A stretch of 35,745 nt of DNA from Pseudomonadota bacterium (GTDB lineage: Bacteria > Desulfobacterota > SM23-61): contig JAHJQK010000169.1 in assembly GCA_018819135.1 (NCBI GenBank), forward strand, positions 1 through 35,745, read 5' to 3'. The notes beneath the pieces were generated by a model. The model was given only the letters and a program-made list of their open reading frames with translations. It was not told the DNA's origin and searched no databases. The translations under genes and the position numbers were made by a program. Position 1 is the first letter of the stretch; each line of letters begins with the position of its first letter. This document shows, one piece after another, positions 6,919 through 15,920 of the stretch.

Positions 6919-8262
6919 ATGGCCTCGAAGACTGTAGAAGACGCGCTGAATTACCTTTTTCTGCACAACACCGTTAAAAAGGACCTGCAGGAGGGAAGAG
7001 TCCCGGTCATCGTGCGCGGGGAAGGAAATTATATTTTTGATGAAGACGGAAAGCGTTACCTGGACTTGATGGCGGGGAATACCCGGCCCAACGCCATTGG
7101 TTACGGCCGGGAAGAAGTCGCCAAAGCCATGTATGAACAAGCCAAGAAAATGCATTATTACACTCCGGCATTTTATATCACCACGCCTGCGGTCGAATTG
7201 GCCAAAAAGCTGGCCTCCATTTATCCTGGCGAGTTGACGACCACCTGCTTTGTCTGCGACGGGTCGGAGGCGGTCGAAGCCGCTTTTAAAATCGCCAAGC
7301 AATATCATTATTTGGCTAACCAACAAAAACGTTTTAAGATCATCTCCCGCCAGAACGCCTACCACGGCCAGACTATGGGCGCTTTAAGCGCCTTGGGCTT
7401 TTTAAATCCCATGCGCAATGTCATGGCGCCTCTGGTCCCGGGACACGCTTTTTTGATTCCTCCCTACTGTTACCGATGCCCGCTGAACCTCACTTATCCT
7501 GCCTGTGACTTGGCCTGCGCCGATGCCCTTGATTCTTTGATCCAATTCGAGGGGCCTGAATTGGTTGCTGCGTTCATTGCCGAGACCATGATGCAAGGGG
7601 TCGGAGCTCTTCCTCCGCCCACGGATTATTTCGACCGCATCCGGCAGATCTGCGACAAGTACGGAGTTCTGCTCATTATCGATGAAGTCATCGTCGGCTT
7701 CGGTCGGACGGGGAAAATGTTCGCGTCTGAACATTACAATATTAAACCGGACATTATGACAATGGCCAAGCAGCTGACCGGCGGTTATGCTCCCTTAGGC
7801 GCAGCCGCGACCACCCGTAAGATTGCCGAGGCCATCCCGACGTTTTTACACTTACACACCTATGGGAACCACCCGGTATGCTGCGCTGCCGCCTTGGCGA
7901 ACCTCGAAATTATCGAGCGCGAAAATCTGGTAGCCAACGCCGCTGCCATGGGCAAGGTTTTTCTGGAAGGATTGCAAGAACTGCAAAAACACCCTATTGC
8001 CGGCGAAGCTCGGGGATTGGGGTTATGGTGCGCCCTTGAAATCGTTAAGGATAAGAAGAAACGAACCCCTTTCCCTCCCCAAGAAAACATCATATCCCAA
8101 CTCACTCTTGCTGGAAGGGCTCAGGGAGTAATCGTCAGAGGAATGGGAAATAATGCCCTGGAATTCGCTCCCCCCCTGACTCTTACCCGGAAAGAACTTG
8201 AGGAAGGGCTGAAAGCCATCGATCAATCCCTTTATGAAGTAGAAAAGAAGCTGGGATATTAA
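6919..8262 (+). CDS. class III (omega) aminotransferase
   Basis: A PLP-dependent fold type I transaminase of 447 residues. Visible marks are the cofactor-loop CDGSEAVEAAFKIA (113-126), YHGQT, the PLP-pyridine Asp in LLIIDEVIVGFGRTG (Asp255), the Schiff-base Lys284 in MAKQLTGGYAPLGA, and TYGNHPVCCAAAL for the phosphate. Residues 184-200 contain a four-cysteine patch (CYRCPLNLTYPACDLAC) of the type seen in some class III subfamilies. Substrate cannot be read from sequence: taurine, beta-alanine, GABA, putrescine or other omega-amino compounds are all possible. ATG 6919 lies six bases after AAGGAAG. The longer frame upstream covers the promoter and is rejected. It may work with the following aldolase only loosely, because that gene is convergent. 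Confidence 0.85.
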   Translation: MASKTVEDALNYLFLHNTVKKDLQEGRVPVIVRGEGNYIFDEDGKRYLDLMAGNTRPNAIGYGREEVAKAMYEQAKKMHYYTPAFYITTPAVELAKKLASIYPGELTTTCFVCDGSEAVEAAFKIAKQYHYLANQQKRFKIISRQNAYHGQTMGALSALGFLNPMRNVMAPLVPGHAFLIPPYCYRCPLNLTYPACDLACADALDSLIQFEGPELVAAFIAETMMQGVGALPPPTDYFDRIRQICDKYGVLLIIDEVIVGFGRTGKMFASEHYNIKPDIMTMAKQLTGGYAPLGAAATTRKIAEAIPTFLHLHTYGNHPVCCAAALANLEIIERENLVANAAAMGKVFLEGLQELQKHPIAGEARGLGLWCALEIVKDKKKRTPFPPQENIISQLTLAGRAQGVIVRGMGNNALEFAPPLTLTRKELEEGLKAIDQSLYEVEKKLGY

Positions 8263-8352
8263 AAATCCAAATCATTGTTCCTTGGTCATCCCTCAGATCA
8301 AGCCTGAAAAATCTATGAGCTGGACCTCTACCGGTCGCAATAGAAAAACCCC

Positions 8353-9144
8353 TCAAACTTTCTGATTGATGAATTGGCGCAACTGGGCGGTGGAGGACTT
8401 TCCGGCATCGACGAGCATGCGGATATCGTTTTGAAAGGTGAAGAAACGCATCCCCTTGGCCAGCCATTCTTGGGCCTGGTCGAATTCCGTCAAGTGGATG
8501 CCCGGAGCAACCCCAAATTTCTGGCAGGCGGCGATGATCCGCTCGTAAGCTTCGGCCATTTGGGGGTGCTTCATTTGGCCCACGATGCCCAAGGAAAGAG
8601 AGAGGTCATGAGGTCCGATCATTACGGCATCCACCCCCGGGATGGAGACGAGTTTTTCGATATTTTCGATCGCTTTCCTGGTTTCCGGTTGAATGACAAT
8701 CAGAGTATGGGCATTCGCCCACTCCACGTATTCCTTTTGCGTAGCGCGACGATGGGCGAGATGGATGTTGCTCATGGAAAGGCCGCGCTGCCCAAGGGGG
8801 GCATAGAGACAGCTATCTAAAATAAGGCGCATCTCTTCGGGGGTCTCCACATGAGGACAAATCACCCCCATGGCCCCTACGTCCAAAGCTCGAGCCAGAT
8901 AGGGATACGTAGCAACGGTCACCCGGACGAGAGGTACAATTTCTTCGGTACGGGCCAGCGAAAAAATATCCGCCAGAGATCCATAATCGAAAAAACTATG
9001 CTCCGTGTCCATAATGAGATAATCCCAGCCCGAGATAGCGTAAATCTGGGCGATCTGCGGCGAACGGAAGCTGGAAACCATACTGCCGATGCAAATCTGG
9101 CCTGCCTTAAGAGCTTTCTTGACGCGGTTTTCTTTCAATTCCAT
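8353..9144 (-). CDS. HpcH/HpaI family aldolase
   Basis: A class II, metal-dependent aldolase of 263 residues related to 4-hydroxy-2-oxoheptanedioate aldolase (HpaI), GarL and RhmA. These enzymes cleave 4-hydroxy-2-oxo acids to pyruvate and an aldehyde. Motifs: LIMDTEHSFFD (active-site Asp and His), GAMGVICPHVETPEEM, VIQPETRKAIENI (metal Glu) and VMIGPHDLSLSLG (metal Asp). The length is normal for the family. ATG follows an excellent AGGAGGAA ribosome-binding site. It is a single gene transcribed towards the aminotransferase, with a 90-base gap and no obvious terminator hairpin. The exact sugar-acid substrate is not predictable here. Confidence 0.87.
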   Translation of the reverse strand: MELKENRVKKALKAGQICIGSMVSSFRSPQIAQIYAISGWDYLIMDTEHSFFDYGSLADIFSLARTEEIVPLVRVTVATYPYLARALDVGAMGVICPHVETPEEMRLILDSCLYAPLGQRGLSMSNIHLAHRRATQKEYVEWANAHTLIVIQPETRKAIENIEKLVSIPGVDAVMIGPHDLSLSLGIVGQMKHPQMAEAYERIIAACQKFGVAPGIHLTEFDQAQEWLAKGMRFFTFQNDIRMLVDAGKSSTAQLRQFINQKV

Positions 9145-9201
9145 TAGACTTCCTCCTCAAAAAATTTTATTCCTGCAAATCCAAACAGCAAGATTGATGG
9201 C

Positions 9202-9342
9202 TTCGTAAAAAGTTCATTTTGTTCCATTTTCGTCATTCCCGCAAAAGTGGGAATCCAGGGTTTCCTGTGAAAACAGGAATCCAGTAAATTGGTATAGTTC
9301 CCTGCTTGCGCAGGAGTGACGGCTTTTCTGACTTTTTACGAA
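9202..9342. mobile_element. MITE-like palindromic element, copy 1
   Basis: A 141-base non-coding element bounded by perfect 12-base inverted repeats TTCGTAAAAAGT / ACTTTTTACGAA. Inside are short hairpins in series: ATTCCCGC/GYGGGAAT, TTCCTGT/ACAGGAA and CCTGC/GCAGG. A second, inverted copy lies at 33095-33283 and shares nearly every base outside an extra block. It sits in the gap between the aldolase and the carbonic-anhydrase-like gene. No target-site duplication was identified and no transposase is in the window. Confidence 0.75.
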
Positions 9343-9368
9343 AACAGAAAAATTAGGAAATAAGAAAA

Positions 9369-9893
9369 TTATCCGATCATTTTCAGGGTTGCTTTATAGC
9401 GACGGGGAAGGGTTTGGTAGAGCTTAGTGCCAAACACTTTGGCTTTGTTCATCTCCGGGGAGACATCGCCGACGATCTTGCCGGGAACACCGAGCACCAA
9501 CTTTCCTGCGGGAATGATTCGGTTGGCCGTAATTACACACCCTGATCCGATGATGCAATTGTCGCCAATTTCCACTCCCTCGTGCAGGATGGCTCCCATG
9601 CCCACCAGGACATTCTCCTTGATTTTCGAGCCGTGGACAATGGCTCCATGGCCGATGTGACTGTCCCGCCCCATCCGGGCGGTCTGTTCAGGATAGGTAT
9701 GGATGACACAATTTTCCTGGATATTGGAACCATCGCCAACTTCAACATACCCAAAGTCACCGCGCAAAACAGCCCCTGGACCGATGTAACAATTTTTCCC
9801 GATCGTCACCCCACCGATGAGGACCGCAGCAGGATGTACGAAAGAAGTTTCTCCGATCTTAGGCCTTTTCCTTTCGAATTCGTAAATGGACAT
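9369..9893 (-). CDS. gamma-carbonic anhydrase-like left-handed beta-helix protein
   Basis: A 174-residue hexapeptide-repeat protein of the YrdA/PaaY/CaiE group. The repeat pattern (I/V-G-x-x-x-x) runs from about residue 22 to 130. It keeps three histidines spaced like the zinc ligands of the Cam carbonic anhydrase: His65 in NCVIHTYPE, and His82 and His87 in GHGAIVHG. Also typical are RGDFGYVEVGDGSNIQENC and the C-terminal helix. Members either hydrate CO2 or act as thioesterase-like partners in CoA pathways, so the activity is open. The start ATG has AAAGGAA about nine bases upstream. It lies just beyond the 3' end of rnpB on the same strand. Confidence 0.85.
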   Translation of the reverse strand: MSIYEFERKRPKIGETSFVHPAAVLIGGVTIGKNCYIGPGAVLRGDFGYVEVGDGSNIQENCVIHTYPEQTARMGRDSHIGHGAIVHGSKIKENVLVGMGAILHEGVEIGDNCIIGSGCVITANRIIPAGKLVLGVPGKIVGDVSPEMNKAKVFGTKLYQTLPRRYKATLKMIG

Positions 9894-9937
9894 CGGGTGC
9901 AGTTCCTTTCTGAAAAGTTTGGGGGAAGAGGAAAAAA

Positions 9938-10302
9938 GCGGAAGCGGGTCTGTAAGCCGAGTTCTGTCTCCCCGGAATCGATCCGGAGAGGGTGATCATT
10001 CCTCTGGCCCCGGCATTGCTGCCGGGATCTAGCGACCTACCCGGGAGCATCGAGCGGGCCACTCTCAAACGCTCCCCTATTTGGTCTTGCTCCAGGTGGG
10101 GTTTGCCCTGCCACCCCTGTCGCCAAGGGTGCGGTGAGCTCTTACCTCGCCTTTTCACCCTTACCCCGCGAAACGCGGGGCGGTATGTTTTCTGTGGCAC
10201 TTTCCCTGGGGTCGCCCCCGGTCGCTGTTAGCGACCACCTTGCCCTGTGGAGCTCGGACTTTCCTCCCGCTGGCAGCGAGCGATCACCCGACCCCCTTCC
10301 GC
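9938..10302 (-). ncRNA. rnpB: RNase P RNA, bacterial type A
   Basis: Catalytic RNA that trims tRNA 5' leaders. Read on the minus strand it contains the hallmark GGAGGAAAGTCCGAGCTCC near the 5' end, CAGGGTAAGG-like and GGTAAGAGCTCACCGC segments, GAGAGTGGCCC, and the conserved 3' part with GACAGAACTCGGCTTACAG. The ends pair as helix P1: GCGGAAG...GGGTC with GACCCGCTTCCGC, twelve pairs with one mismatch. The length of about 365 bases suits type A. The ends are set by P1 and may be off by a few bases. Confidence 0.93.
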
Positions 10303-10309
10303 ACTTGTC

Positions 10310-10339
10310 AATAAAGGGTTCGAGGAATCGAGGGTTCAA
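10310..10339 (-). promoter_or_regulatory. possible rnpB promoter
   Basis: On the minus strand TTGAAC (10339-10334), an 18-base spacer and TTTATT (10315-10310) lie at the right distance from the RNase P RNA 5' end. Each hexamer matches four of six positions. The overlap with an inverted-repeat arm makes it less certain. Confidence 0.35.
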
Positions 10340-10422
10340 GGATTCAAGTGAATATCGGATAAATCCAGTAAAGCTCTTAAGCATTTCACTTGACCCCTTG
10401 AATCCTGGACCCCTTGGACCCT
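10316..10422. repeat. imperfect inverted repeat between rnpB and the RNase H-like gene
   Basis: Two arms of about 36 bases, sharing runs such as GGATTCAAG and TCAAGTGA in inverted orientation, surround a 30-base centre. Each arm is itself built of decayed 8-10 base units (CAAGGATTC and variants). It could fold into a long hairpin. No other copy was seen in the window. Confidence 0.45.
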
Positions 10423-10428
10423 CTATTT

Positions 10429-11082
10429 TTATTCCGTCGCTCCTGTGATTCTTTGATTAATGGCCTCGTTGGCCAACTGATCAGCCCGGCGGTTCTCTTC
10501 CCTCGGTATATTATGAATACTATATTTAGAAAAACGATTCAAGGTCTCTATGGCCTGTCGATGCAGCGTCTTGAGGTAAGGTTCGCGCACCCTGTATTCT
10601 CCCCGCAGTTGTCGGGCTACCAACTCTGAATCCAGGTACACCCTAACACTGGCAGCTCCCAGCTGCCAAGCTTTTTCCAGGGCGAAAATCACAGCCTGGT
10701 ATTCCGCCACATTGTTGGTGGCCATCCCCAGAAAACGCTTTAATTCCTTAACGGTCCGCCCGTGAGTATCTGCAATCACGGCCCCGATTCCCGCTTCGCC
10801 TGGATTGCCGCGGGAGGCTCCATCGGCATGAATAAAAAATTCTAAGGTTCCCTTTTGGGGAGGTAGGGATTGAGGTGTTTCTGGGCTCTCATCTATCCGT
10901 TGGGCGCTTTTTAGCAGCAGGTCTTGCAAATCTTCTGCTTTTAATAAAGGAAAGCGTTTCAAGGTTTTAGCCACGCTCAGAGTTTGAGCCAAGTACCGAA
11001 GGATCTTTTCTTCAGAAGGGGGAGAGATTTCTTTCTCCTCCTGGAAGAAAGGGAGGGAAGCAGAGGATTTTTCCGCGCTCAC
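10429..11082 (-). CDS. RNase HI-like protein with N-terminal extension
   Basis: A 217-residue protein. Residues 80-210 form an RNase H (RVT_3) domain with the acidic active site: Asp87 in HADGASRGNPG, Glu127 in NNVAEYQAV, Asp151 in YLDSEL and Asp201 in REENRRADQLAN. It would cut the RNA strand of RNA-DNA hybrids. The first 75 residues are an extra helical, charged segment with no recognised domain. The start is a GTG inside the stop of the zinc-ribbon gene (GTGA overlap), a sign of translational coupling. The same pairing of a C4 zinc-ribbon protein and an RNase H-like gene is familiar from Deltaproteobacteria, though I could not check this. Confidence 0.85.
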   Translation of the reverse strand: MSAEKSSASLPFFQEEKEISPPSEEKILRYLAQTLSVAKTLKRFPLLKAEDLQDLLLKSAQRIDESPETPQSLPPQKGTLEFFIHADGASRGNPGEAGIGAVIADTHGRTVKELKRFLGMATNNVAEYQAVIFALEKAWQLGAASVRVYLDSELVARQLRGEYRVREPYLKTLHRQAIETLNRFSKYSIHNIPREENRRADQLANEAINQRITGATE

Positions 11083-11807
11083 GTTCCTTTGGCCTTATCC
11101 AACCCATTTGCCCAGAAGAGGATGCGGCTGCAGTTGGGACACAGAATGAGAGCAACCTGTTTTTGCAACTCGATATGAAGTTGGGGGCGCAGGTTCATAT
11201 GGCAGGCCTGGCACACGCCATTTTGCACTTTGGCAATGGCGATTCCCTGCCGTTTTTCTAACAGCCGGCGGTACTTATTCAGGAGATCCGAGGGGATCTT
11301 CTTCTCTCTCTCCTGCCGCTCACGAACCTCGCCGGCCATTTCTTGGTCAAAAGAAGCAGCTTTCTTTTGCAGTTCGTTGATCTGTTTCTGAAACTCTTTT
11401 CGCTTGGCCTCCAGGTTTTTCTCTTTTTTACTCAGGTTTTTCTGCACCTCTTCGATGCGCTCCAAAATTCCCAGAATCTCTTCTTCTCTTTGCCGGTTAA
11501 GTTTTTTGGCGCTTTCAATTTCCTTTAAAACCGCCTGGTATTCCTTGTTGGTCTTGATCTCAAAAACCCGCGCCTCGGCTTTTTTTACCCGGTCAACTTC
11601 CTCTTCCAGATCCTTTTCCTTTTGTCGGCGTTCTTTCTGGAGTTTCTCCAATTCGGTGCGTTGGGCAAGAACTTCAACTTCCTCCTTCTTGAAATCCTCT
11701 TCCAGCGATGCTATGCGCTGGGGAATTTCTTCTCTCTCCCGCTCCATCTCCTGGATCTTCAGGTCAACAACCTGCAGAGCGGCCAGCCTTTCCAAATGCA
11801 CGCGCAA
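11079..11807 (-). CDS. coiled-coil protein with C4 zinc-ribbon
   Basis: A 242-residue protein of the C4-type zinc-ribbon family (DUF164/COG1579). About 170 residues of charged coiled coil (LERLAALQVVDLKIQEMERE onward) are followed by a zinc ribbon: CQACHMNL near residue 200 and LCPNCSRILFW near 226. The family is widespread and its role is unsettled. A nucleic-acid or protein bridging function is commonly suggested. The start chosen is TTG 11807, seven bases after AGGAGG, because the ATG 14 codons upstream would lie inside a terminator hairpin. That hairpin ends two bases before the Shine-Dalgarno, so expression probably depends on read-through from the tRNA promoter. Confidence 0.82.
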   Translation of the reverse strand: MRVHLERLAALQVVDLKIQEMEREREEIPQRIASLEEDFKKEEVEVLAQRTELEKLQKERRQKEKDLEEEVDRVKKAEARVFEIKTNKEYQAVLKEIESAKKLNRQREEEILGILERIEEVQKNLSKKEKNLEAKRKEFQKQINELQKKAASFDQEMAGEVRERQEREKKIPSDLLNKYRRLLEKRQGIAIAKVQNGVCQACHMNLRPQLHIELQKQVALILCPNCSRILFWANGLDKAKGT

Positions 11808-11821
11808 TGTATTTCCTCCTG

Positions 11822-11854
11822 AAAAAAAAGTGCACCCGGAGAGGTGCACTTTTT
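11822..11854 (-). terminator. rho-independent terminator after the tRNA gene
   Basis: A perfect 12-pair stem (AAAAAGTGCACC / GGTGCACTTTTT) with a six-base loop is followed on the minus strand by eight T residues. It lies 76 bases beyond the tRNA and abuts the ribosome-binding site of the zinc-ribbon gene. The symmetry would also give a hairpin plus T-tract on the plus strand. Confidence 0.85.
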
Positions 11855-11929
11855 AATTTAAGCCCCGTTTTGAGTGCCAGAGGCCTTTGTTCTTAAAATT
11901 TTTCTATCTTCTACCATCATTGAAATCCT

Positions 11930-12005
11930 TGGTGGGCCCACCTGGGTTCGAACCAGGGACCTTCCGGTTATGAGCCGGTGGCTCTTCCCGCTGAGCTATG
12001 GGCCC
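11930..12005 (-). tRNA. tRNA with CAT anticodon (Ile2 or elongator Met)
   Basis: A 76-base cloverleaf on the minus strand with the 3' CCA encoded. Acceptor GGGCCCA/TGGGCCC; D arm GCTC/GAGC; anticodon loop CTCATAA giving CAT at 34-36; T arm CCTGG-TTCGAAC-CCAGG. The anticodon stem has an A-A mismatch at its outermost pair. The acceptor and D arm resemble bacterial tRNA-Ile2 (lysidine-modified CAT) more than elongator tRNA-Met, but identity cannot be settled by eye. It is not initiator-like, lacking the three G-C pairs in the anticodon stem next to the loop and a 1-72 mismatch. It has its own promoter and terminator. Confidence 0.93.
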
Positions 12006-12014
12006 ATTAATTTT

Positions 12015-12043
12015 AAAATACCTGTTTTGGGACACCTTGTCAA
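12015..12043 (-). promoter_or_regulatory. promoter of the CAT-anticodon tRNA
   Basis: Minus-strand TTGACA (12043-12038), exactly 17 bases, then TATTTT (12020-12015). Transcription would begin about three bases before the mature tRNA end, so the 5' leader is minimal. Confidence 0.65.
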
Positions 12044-12267
12044 GGACCCGATAAATCTGTTTTTTATGTAGGAACTTCCCAGCCCGGGCTGAAGGGCCAT
12101 TCCCTCGGAATCAGAGGTGCTGGTTCTTCATCCCGGGCGAAAACACAAAACTGGGGGGCAAGTCCGATAAATAGTTCCGAGATAGAAGTTTAAAGTTTCT
12201 TTTTCATCCGAACGCGTCACCTCGAACTCTGCTTCCCGAATTCCGGACTTATTCCTCCCAACTGTTT
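12044..12267. other. gap between rpoD and the tRNA promoter
   Basis: No gene is seen. A perfect 12-base palindrome CAGCCCGGGCTG lies at 12080-12091, and a weak CCTC/GAGG hairpin near 12105. No convincing T-tract terminator follows rpoD. Confidence 0.5.
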
Positions 12268-14031
12268 TTAGTCGTCCACAAAGGACCGAAGCTTTTTCGA
12301 ACGGGAGGGGTGGCGAAGTTTCCGTAGAGCCTTCGCTTCAATCTGCCGGATGCGTTCGCGCGTTACGTCGAAATTCTGTCCCACTTCCTCCAGGGTATGA
12401 TCGGCTTTCTCATCGATGCCGAACCGCATCTTTAAAACCTTCTCCTCACGGGGGGTTAACGTCGCCAGGACCTTCCGGGTCTGCTCCGAAAGGTTCAGGT
12501 GGACCACGGCCTCTGAGGGAGAGACGACCTTTTTATCCTCGATGAAGTCCCCTAAATAGCTGTCCTCTTCTTCTCCGATGGGGGTGTCCAAAGAGATGGG
12601 TTCCTTGGCGATCTTTAATACTTTACGCACCTTGTCCAGGGAAAAGTCCATGCGCTCGGCAATCTCCTCCGGCGTGGGTTCCCGGCCGTTCTCCTGGACC
12701 AGGTAACGGGAAGTGCGGATCAGCTTGTTGATGGTCTCGATCATATGCACCGGGATCCGAATCGTACGCGCCTGGTCCGCAATGGCGCGGGTGATGGACT
12801 GACGGATCCACCAAGTCGCATACGTGCTGAATTTGTACCCCCGCTGATATTCAAATTTGTCCACCGCTTTCATCAACCCGATATTCCCTTCTTGGATGAG
12901 GTCGAGAAATTGCAGGCCGCGGTTGGTATATTTTTTGGCAATGGAGACCACCAGGCGGAGGTTGGCCTTGATCAATTCATTCTTGGCCAGTTCGGCTTTG
13001 GTCTCTCCGCTTTTCACTGCTTGTAGGGTGCGCTTCAGTTCTTCCACCGGGAGGTTAGACTCTGATTCTACCCGGCGGATTTTCCGCTGCGCGTTCTTGA
13101 CCGTCCGTTCGTATTCCTCTAGATCATCTTTCTTCAGGCCCGTTTTGCGCAGGGTTTTACGAAATTCTTCCGGGTTTTTTTTCCTCGCCCGCAAAAGCCG
13201 TTGGAGTTGATCGAGGGACATACGCGTTCGCCTCTGGACACGATTCTGGCACTCCAGAATCTCGGTCTCGCCCTTTTCCACCCTCTCCGCCAAGCCCTTG
13301 AGTTTCTGAACGATCTTGTCAATATGCTTGGTTTTGAGATTGATGTCCTTGAGCAGCGAGACGATCTTTTCTTTATTGGCCTGCAGGCGCTTTTCTTGTT
13401 GCATCTGGAAAGAAACTGTAATTTTACTTTTCCCCAGCCTCTCCCGAATCTGGCGATTGCGTTCATCCTTTTTTTTAATCTGGTCGATCAAGGAGAGAAT
13501 CCTCTGAACGTTAAATTCCTCTTCCAGAAAGTATTCTTCTTCCTCCAAGTCCTGGGCCAGCTCTTTGGTCTTCACTTTCTTGGAACGCAGTCGTTCCCCA
13601 AACTGGATGATCTCCTTGATGGTCAACGAAGAATCCAGGACGGCATTGATGACTTCCTTCTCCCCAGCCTCGATGCGCTTGGCGATCTCCACTTCCCCTT
13701 CGCGGGTAAGCAGAGAAACGGACCCCATCTCCCGCAGGTACATGTAAACCGGATCGATTGCTTTCCCCAGTCCCTCGGCTTCTAAATCCACTTCTTCTTC
13801 GACCGGAAGGTGCTCGACTTCCTCCCGTTGCTTACCTACCTTCACCTTATGGGCAACATCGACCACCTCGATGTCCATCTCCCCAAACATCATCATCAGG
13901 TCATCGATCTGATCCGAGGATACGATGTCCGAGGGGAGAAGGTCATTGACCTCATCATAGGTTAAAAATCCTTTCTCTTTCCCCAAGTTAATTAGCTGCT
14001 TGACTTTCTCCATCTCTCCTTCTTTAGCCAT
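12268..14031 (-). CDS. rpoD: primary sigma factor RpoD (sigma-70)
   Basis: Housekeeping sigma factor, 587 residues. It contains region 1.1 (about 8-60, [20 protein letters not shown]), region 1.2 ([20 protein letters not shown]), a long charged non-conserved region, region 2 ([38 protein letters not shown]), region 3 and region 4 ([20 protein letters not shown], ending LRSFVDD). All -10 and -35 contact residues match the E. coli pattern, including the [11 protein letters not shown] stretch altered in the paralog at 957-2615. ATG lies seven bases after GAGGTGG. It is the last gene of the rpsU-yqeY-mutS2-dnaG-rpoD cluster, 23 bases after dnaG. The E. coli macromolecular synthesis operon has the same core order, rpsU-dnaG-rpoD. 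Confidence 0.97.
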   Translation of the reverse strand: MAKEGEMEKVKQLINLGKEKGFLTYDEVNDLLPSDIVSSDQIDDLMMMFGEMDIEVVDVAHKVKVGKQREEVEHLPVEEEVDLEAEGLGKAIDPVYMYLREMGSVSLLTREGEVEIAKRIEAGEKEVINAVLDSSLTIKEIIQFGERLRSKKVKTKELAQDLEEEEYFLEEEFNVQRILSLIDQIKKKDERNRQIRERLGKSKITVSFQMQQEKRLQANKEKIVSLLKDINLKTKHIDKIVQKLKGLAERVEKGETEILECQNRVQRRTRMSLDQLQRLLRARKKNPEEFRKTLRKTGLKKDDLEEYERTVKNAQRKIRRVESESNLPVEELKRTLQAVKSGETKAELAKNELIKANLRLVVSIAKKYTNRGLQFLDLIQEGNIGLMKAVDKFEYQRGYKFSTYATWWIRQSITRAIADQARTIRIPVHMIETINKLIRTSRYLVQENGREPTPEEIAERMDFSLDKVRKVLKIAKEPISLDTPIGEEEDSYLGDFIEDKKVVSPSEAVVHLNLSEQTRKVLATLTPREEKVLKMRFGIDEKADHTLEEVGQNFDVTRERIRQIEAKALRKLRHPSRSKKLRSFVDD

Positions 14032-14054
14032 AAAATTTCCACCTCTTCTTTGGC

Positions 14055-15917
14055 TTATGAATCGGCGTTGGGCTGGAATCTACCAGCGGCATCATCGATC
14101 CATTTTTTTTGCTCCAGGAGGAGTCGCTGTTTCCGTTTGAGCAGTTCCTTTATCCCGAAGGCACTGGTAACACCTTCTTTACCCTGCTGGCTCCGGTGCC
14201 GGATCTCCTCGTCCACGTGCTGGATCTCCTGCCGAACTTGGAAAAGTTTCACTTGCTTGAGGCAGTCCCTGAGCATCCGGTCGGCATCGATCACGCTTTC
14301 CTCGGTAAGAAGTAATTCAGAAGTTAAATCTTTTAATTCCTCATCCCCTACTTGGGCGAAGAATTCCTGAACATCCATTTTTTGTTTGGTTTCCCAGAAG
14401 CGCACGATTTCCCCGGCTAATTTCTTATGCCGGGGGTCGGAGAAAGCGTCCTTGCCCACGGCTTCCTCGACCACGGGAATCACTTGGCTGTGCAGGAGCA
14501 TGAGCTGTAAAATGAGCCTTTCATGAACCGGTCCCCGGGATATCCTCTGGGATTTTTCCACAGGTTCGGCCGCAGGAGCTTGTTTGGTCACTAATCGGGG
14601 ACGGATCTGGGACTCTTTCAGCCCCAGGCGGCCGGCCACTCGCTCCACGTACAGGGTTTGTTCCAGAGGATCCCTCAGGCGATTTAAGGCCGGGAGGAGA
14701 TCCCGGACGGCTCGAACTTTTCCCTCCACCGTCCCAGTAGGGTGTCGGCGCAAAGCCTGCTCCAATAAGTAATCTATGAGGGGCAGGGCTTTGGCCAGAA
14801 CCTGTTCAAATCCTTTTTTCTTTTCCTGGCGGACGAAGCTATCCGGATCAAAGCCGGTGGGCAGAGAGGCTACCCTGACCGCAATTCCTTCCTGCAAGAA
14901 AAGTTCCAAGCTTCGCTGGGTGGCTTTTTGGCCGCTCTCGTCCGCATCAAAAATCAGGACGGCCTCTCGGGTATATCGCCCTACCAAGCTCACCTGCGCG
15001 GAAGTCAAGGCCGTTCCCAAAGAAGCCACCACATTCCGGATCCCTTCCCGGTTCAGGGAGAGGAGATCCATATACCCTTCCACGATCAACGCCGCTCCCT
15101 GCTCCCGGATAGGGCCTAAAGCCACGTTCAAGCCATAAAGGGTTTGACCCTTACTGTAAACGGGGGACTCCGGCGAATTCATATATTTGGGAGAAGCCGG
15201 GCTGCCGCTGGCCGCGCCATCATCGACGATCCTTCCCCCAAAACCGCAGATCGTGCCGCCCACATTGATTATGGGGAAAATAACCCTCCGGCGAAAACGG
15301 TCATAAAAACCAGATTTCTCCCCCGGCTTTCTCCCTTCTTTCCGCGGGAGAATCAACCCTAGTCTTTCGGCCTGATTCAGGGGAATCCCTTTATTCTGGA
15401 GAAAATGGCATAGGGAGTCCCAGGAAGCAGGCGCAAAGCCTAACCGATGGTCATGGATCACTTCTTTCGAGATCCCTCTTTGGCTCAAGTATCTTCTGCC
15501 TTCTTCGCCCTCTTTTTGGGCAATCAGCAGGCGGTGGTAGTATTCTGCGGCGATCTCATTGATCTCGAATAACTGGGCCTTCAGACTCCTGCGGGCTTTC
15601 TCGGCTTCAGATAATTCCCGGGTAGGGAGGGTTATCCCGTATCGTTTGGCTAATTCCTTCACAGCTTCGGGGAAGTTCAGGCTGTTGACTCGCATCAGGA
15701 AATTGAAAACATTCCCTCCTGCACCGCATCCAAAGCAATGAAAGATTCCTTTCTCTTCATTCACCGTGAAGGAAGGCGTTCTTTCCGAATGAAAGGGACA
15801 GAGCCCCAGGTAATTTTTCCCGGCTTTCTTCAAGGACACGAAATCGGAAATGACCTCCAAGATATTGGCCCGCTCCCGAATCTCAATAATTTTTCCCTCG
15901 GGAATGAAGTCCTTCAT
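14055..15917 (-). CDS. dnaG: DNA primase
   Basis: Makes RNA primers for replication with DnaB and polymerase III. The 620 residues show the N-terminal CHC2 zinc finger (Cys40, His43, Cys61, Cys64), the primase core with YLSQRGIS and FAPASWDSL, the TOPRIM acidic residues Glu280 ([11 protein letters not shown]) and Asp324/Asp326 ([10 protein letters not shown]), and a C-terminal helical DnaB-binding region from about 450. The length is typical. ATG lies three bases after the mutS2 stop, so the two are almost certainly translated from one message. The downstream gene is rpoD. Confidence 0.97.
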   Translation of the reverse strand: MKDFIPEGKIIEIRERANILEVISDFVSLKKAGKNYLGLCPFHSERTPSFTVNEEKGIFHCFGCGAGGNVFNFLMRVNSLNFPEAVKELAKRYGITLPTRELSEAEKARRSLKAQLFEINEIAAEYYHRLLIAQKEGEEGRRYLSQRGISKEVIHDHRLGFAPASWDSLCHFLQNKGIPLNQAERLGLILPRKEGRKPGEKSGFYDRFRRRVIFPIINVGGTICGFGGRIVDDGAASGSPASPKYMNSPESPVYSKGQTLYGLNVALGPIREQGAALIVEGYMDLLSLNREGIRNVVASLGTALTSAQVSLVGRYTREAVLIFDADESGQKATQRSLELFLQEGIAVRVASLPTGFDPDSFVRQEKKKGFEQVLAKALPLIDYLLEQALRRHPTGTVEGKVRAVRDLLPALNRLRDPLEQTLYVERVAGRLGLKESQIRPRLVTKQAPAAEPVEKSQRISRGPVHERLILQLMLLHSQVIPVVEEAVGKDAFSDPRHKKLAGEIVRFWETKQKMDVQEFFAQVGDEELKDLTSELLLTEESVIDADRMLRDCLKQVKLFQVRQEIQHVDEEIRHRSQQGKEGVTSAFGIKELLKRKQRLLLEQKKWIDDAAGRFQPNADS

Positions 15918-15920
15918 CCT

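Noticed and set aside
9202..9342. CRISPR-like repeat series
   Set aside because: The short hairpins are not evenly spaced direct repeats with spacers, and no cas gene is present.
10429..10629. Plus-strand ORFs over the RNase H-like gene and rnpB
   Set aside because: They are shadows of a gene and an RNA gene with clear signatures on the minus strand.
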